DNA of 6,467 bases from JAYODZ01 sp965662735. GTDB lineage: Bacteria > Pseudomonadota > Alphaproteobacteria > RS24. Below the pieces are notes generated by a model that worked only from the letters and a program-made list of their open reading frames with translations, searched no databases and was not told where the DNA came from. Of the stretch, positions 4,702 to 6,467 are shown piece by piece (the first letter of the stretch is position 1; each line of letters starts with the position of its first letter). The stretch lies in NCBI GenBank assembly GCA_965662735.1, contig CBFIIU010000031.1, forward strand, positions 1 through 6,467, read 5' to 3'. The position numbers and the translations under genes were made by a program.

Positions 4702-6467
4702 ATGTGTGGAATTGTAGGCATTGCTTCTGAGGCTCCTGTTGCGGATCGGATTGTTGAAGGTCTGAAGCGTCTTGAATATCGTGGGTATGACAGCGCTGGC
4801 ATCGCGACCTTGGATGAAGGGCTCATTTCTGTGCGCCGGGCCACGGGCAAACTTAATGCGTTGGACAAGGCAATCTCAAGCCATCCATTGGAGGGGCATA
4901 TTGGGATTGGGCACACCCGCTGGGCTACACATGGGCCGGCAACCGAGGCCAATGCCCACCCCCATGCGACTGATCGTGTGGCGGTTGTTCATAATGGCAT
5001 TATCGAGAATTATCGCGCGCTCAAGGACGAATTGATCGCGGATGGTGCAGTGTTTTTATCCGATACAGATACCGAGGTCATTGCCCATTTGCTCACGCGC
5101 GAACTTGCGAACGCGCAAACGCTTGAGGCTGCTGCCCAGGCTTGTTTCTCGCGATTACGTGGCGCTTATGCCATCGCAGTTTTATTCAAAGAGGCTCCGG
5201 ATAAAATTCTCGTCGCGCGGGCAGGCAGCCCGCTCGCGATTGGGTATGGCGAAGGTGAAATGTTTTTGGGCTCGGACGCCTTTGCGCTCGCGCCTTATAC
5301 TAATCGTATCACCTATCTCGAAGAAGGTGATTGGGCCTTTCTTGACGCCCGATCGGTAACCTTTTACGCCCATAACGGGGATCAGGTTGAGCGCCCAATC
5401 GAGGTGATTGATGCAGTTCAAGCGATGGTCGATAAGGGCGGCTATCGCCATTACATGGCAAAAGAAATTCACGAACAGCCTGATATATTGTCGCGTACAT
5501 TCGGGCAGTATATTGATACCGTCTCCAATAAAATTCGATTACCCGAGCATCAGCTAGACTTTTGCCAGTTTAATCGCGTCATGTTGATTGCCTGTGGCAC
5601 AGCCTATTTTGCGGCTCAAGTGGGACGTAATTGGATCGAGCGTTATGCTAAAATTCCGGCGAGCATCGATATCGCCTCCGAGTTTCGCTACCGCGAATTA
5701 CCCCTCAATCCGCAGACATTAATGGTCTTTGTGTCGCAATCGGGCGAGACCGCCGATACACTTGCGGCGATGCGGCATTGTAAGGATATGGGGCTCACAA
5801 CAATTGGCATTGTGAATGTTCCAAATAGTTCATTAGCGCGAGAAGTTGAATTGTGGTTGCCCACCTATGCCGGCCCCGAAATCGGTGTCGCATCGACAAA
5901 GGCCTTTACCGCTCAACTCGGCACATTAGCGGCGCTTGCGATCAGCATCGGCATTGCGCAAAACAACATCAGCGCTGAGCAAGAAGCCTCGCTCGCGGAA
6001 GCCTTATTAGCGACGCCACGCCAAGCCAGTGATGTTCTTCGCTGTGAGGATGGCATTGAGGCCATTTCAAAAAATCTATCCGAAGCCCATAGTGCCTTGT
6101 TTATCGGACGTGGAACCATGTTCCCCTTGGCCTTGGAAGGTGCGCTCAAGCTCAAGGAAATTTCTTATATTCACGCCGAAGGTTTTGCAGCTGGTGAGTT
6201 GAAACATGGCTCAATCGCATTAATCGATGAGCATATGCCGGTCATCGCCATTGCCCCTGATGGGCCGCTTTTTGAGAAAACTGTTTCCAATATGCAAGAA
6301 GTGCTGGCGCGAAAAGGGGAGGTGTATCTTTTGGCGAGCACAGCGGGCGTGGCCGCGGCTGGAGACGGTTGTACGGCCACGATCGGCTTGCCGGATTGCC
6401 ACGATTTTACAGCACCTATTTTATATGCACTGCCTTTGCAACTTTTGGCCTATCATACGGCCTGCAC
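4702..6467 (+). CDS. glmS: GlmS, glutamine-fructose-6-phosphate aminotransferase (3' end cut by the window)
   Basis: GlmS makes glucosamine-6-P from fructose-6-P and glutamine, the committed step to UDP-GlcNAc, in the cytoplasm. The frame is open to the window end, giving 588 residues of an expected 605-610, so only the C-terminal tail with its conserved lysine is missing. The N-terminal class II glutaminase domain (about 1-240) has the nucleophile Cys2 (MCGIVGI), EYRGYDSAG (25-33), HTRWATHG (71-78), HNGIIENY (97-104) and SDTDTE (120-125). The two SIS isomerase domains follow, with CGTAYFAA (298-305), SQSGETADT (345-353), STKAFTAQL (398-406) and EGALKLKEIS (479-488), then GELKHG (498-503) with His502. 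All visible catalytic residues are intact. It starts 22 bp after the glmU stop with a weak GGAA (4690-4693) 8 nt upstream, so it is probably cotranscribed with glmU. I see no sign of a glmS ribozyme in that 22-bp gap. Confidence 0.98.
   Translation, partial: MCGIVGIASEAPVADRIVEGLKRLEYRGYDSAGIATLDEGLISVRRATGKLNALDKAISSHPLEGHIGIGHTRWATHGPATEANAHPHATDRVAVVHNGIIENYRALKDELIADGAVFLSDTDTEVIAHLLTRELANAQTLEAAAQACFSRLRGAYAIAVLFKEAPDKILVARAGSPLAIGYGEGEMFLGSDAFALAPYTNRITYLEEGDWAFLDARSVTFYAHNGDQVERPIEVIDAVQAMVDKGGYRHYMAKEIHEQPDILSRTFGQYIDTVSNKIRLPEHQLDFCQFNRVMLIACGTAYFAAQVGRNWIERYAKIPASIDIASEFRYRELPLNPQTLMVFVSQSGETADTLAAMRHCKDMGLTTIGIVNVPNSSLAREVELWLPTYAGPEIGVASTKAFTAQLGTLAALAISIGIAQNNISAEQEASLAEALLATPRQASDVLRCEDGIEAISKNLSEAHSALFIGRGTMFPLALEGALKLKEISYIHAEGFAAGELKHGSIALIDEHMPVIAIAPDGPLFEKTVSNMQEVLARKGEVYLLASTAGVAAAGDGCTATIGLPDCHDFTAPILYALPLQLLAYHTAC

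Noticed and set aside
4518..4952. A 144-residue open frame on the minus strand across the glmU-glmS junction
   Set aside because: It is antisense to two certain genes, has low-complexity composition without a recognisable domain, and is best explained as a codon-bias shadow.

Overview
The window reads as an ordinary chromosomal segment of a proteobacterium, most likely an alphaproteobacterium with about 50% GC. This rests on two things: the wording of the TatD-family protein (GIGETGLDYYY, VHARDAD, ETDAPFLAP, HRGKRNEPSFV), and the glmU-glmS pair, whose GlmU has the short acetyltransferase helix that I associate with that class. No database search was possible, so the taxonomy is an inference. 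I see no mobile element, CRISPR array, tRNA or rRNA.

Layout. (1) Positions 2-586 hold the 3' three quarters of a TatD-family metal-dependent hydrolase gene on the plus strand. (2) A crotonase-family gene (594-1277, minus) converges on it with only 7 bp between the stop codons. An inverted repeat spanning both stops (584-610) may be the terminator. (3) Positions 1278-1437 are a divergent intergenic region. It holds an 8-bp-arm palindrome (1348-1368) whose arms each contain TTGAC, one per strand, so it looks like an operator controlling one or both flanking genes. (4) Positions 1438-3210 encode a long (590 aa) acyl-CoA dehydrogenase. (5) Positions 3211-3356 are a 146-bp spacer with a candidate promoter and no gene. 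(6) glmU (3357-4679) and glmS (4702 to the window end, about 20 codons short of complete) form a tight operon 22 bp apart.

Functionally there are two blocks. The divergent crotonase/acyl-CoA dehydrogenase pair looks like a catabolic acyl-CoA module. The dehydrogenase makes a 2-enoyl-CoA, and the crotonase keeps only one of the two hydratase glutamates, so it is better read as an isomerase or another crotonase than as a hydratase. GlmS and GlmU supply the first step and the last two steps of UDP-N-acetylglucosamine synthesis: fructose-6-P to glucosamine-6-P by GlmS, then glucosamine-1-P to GlcNAc-1-P to UDP-GlcNAc by GlmU. GlmM, the mutase between them, is not in this window.

I found no convincing undescribed system. 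The points most worth a second look are the symmetric palindrome between the divergent catabolic genes, the crotonase's missing glutamate, and an Asn-to-Asp change at a metal-ligand position of GlmU.
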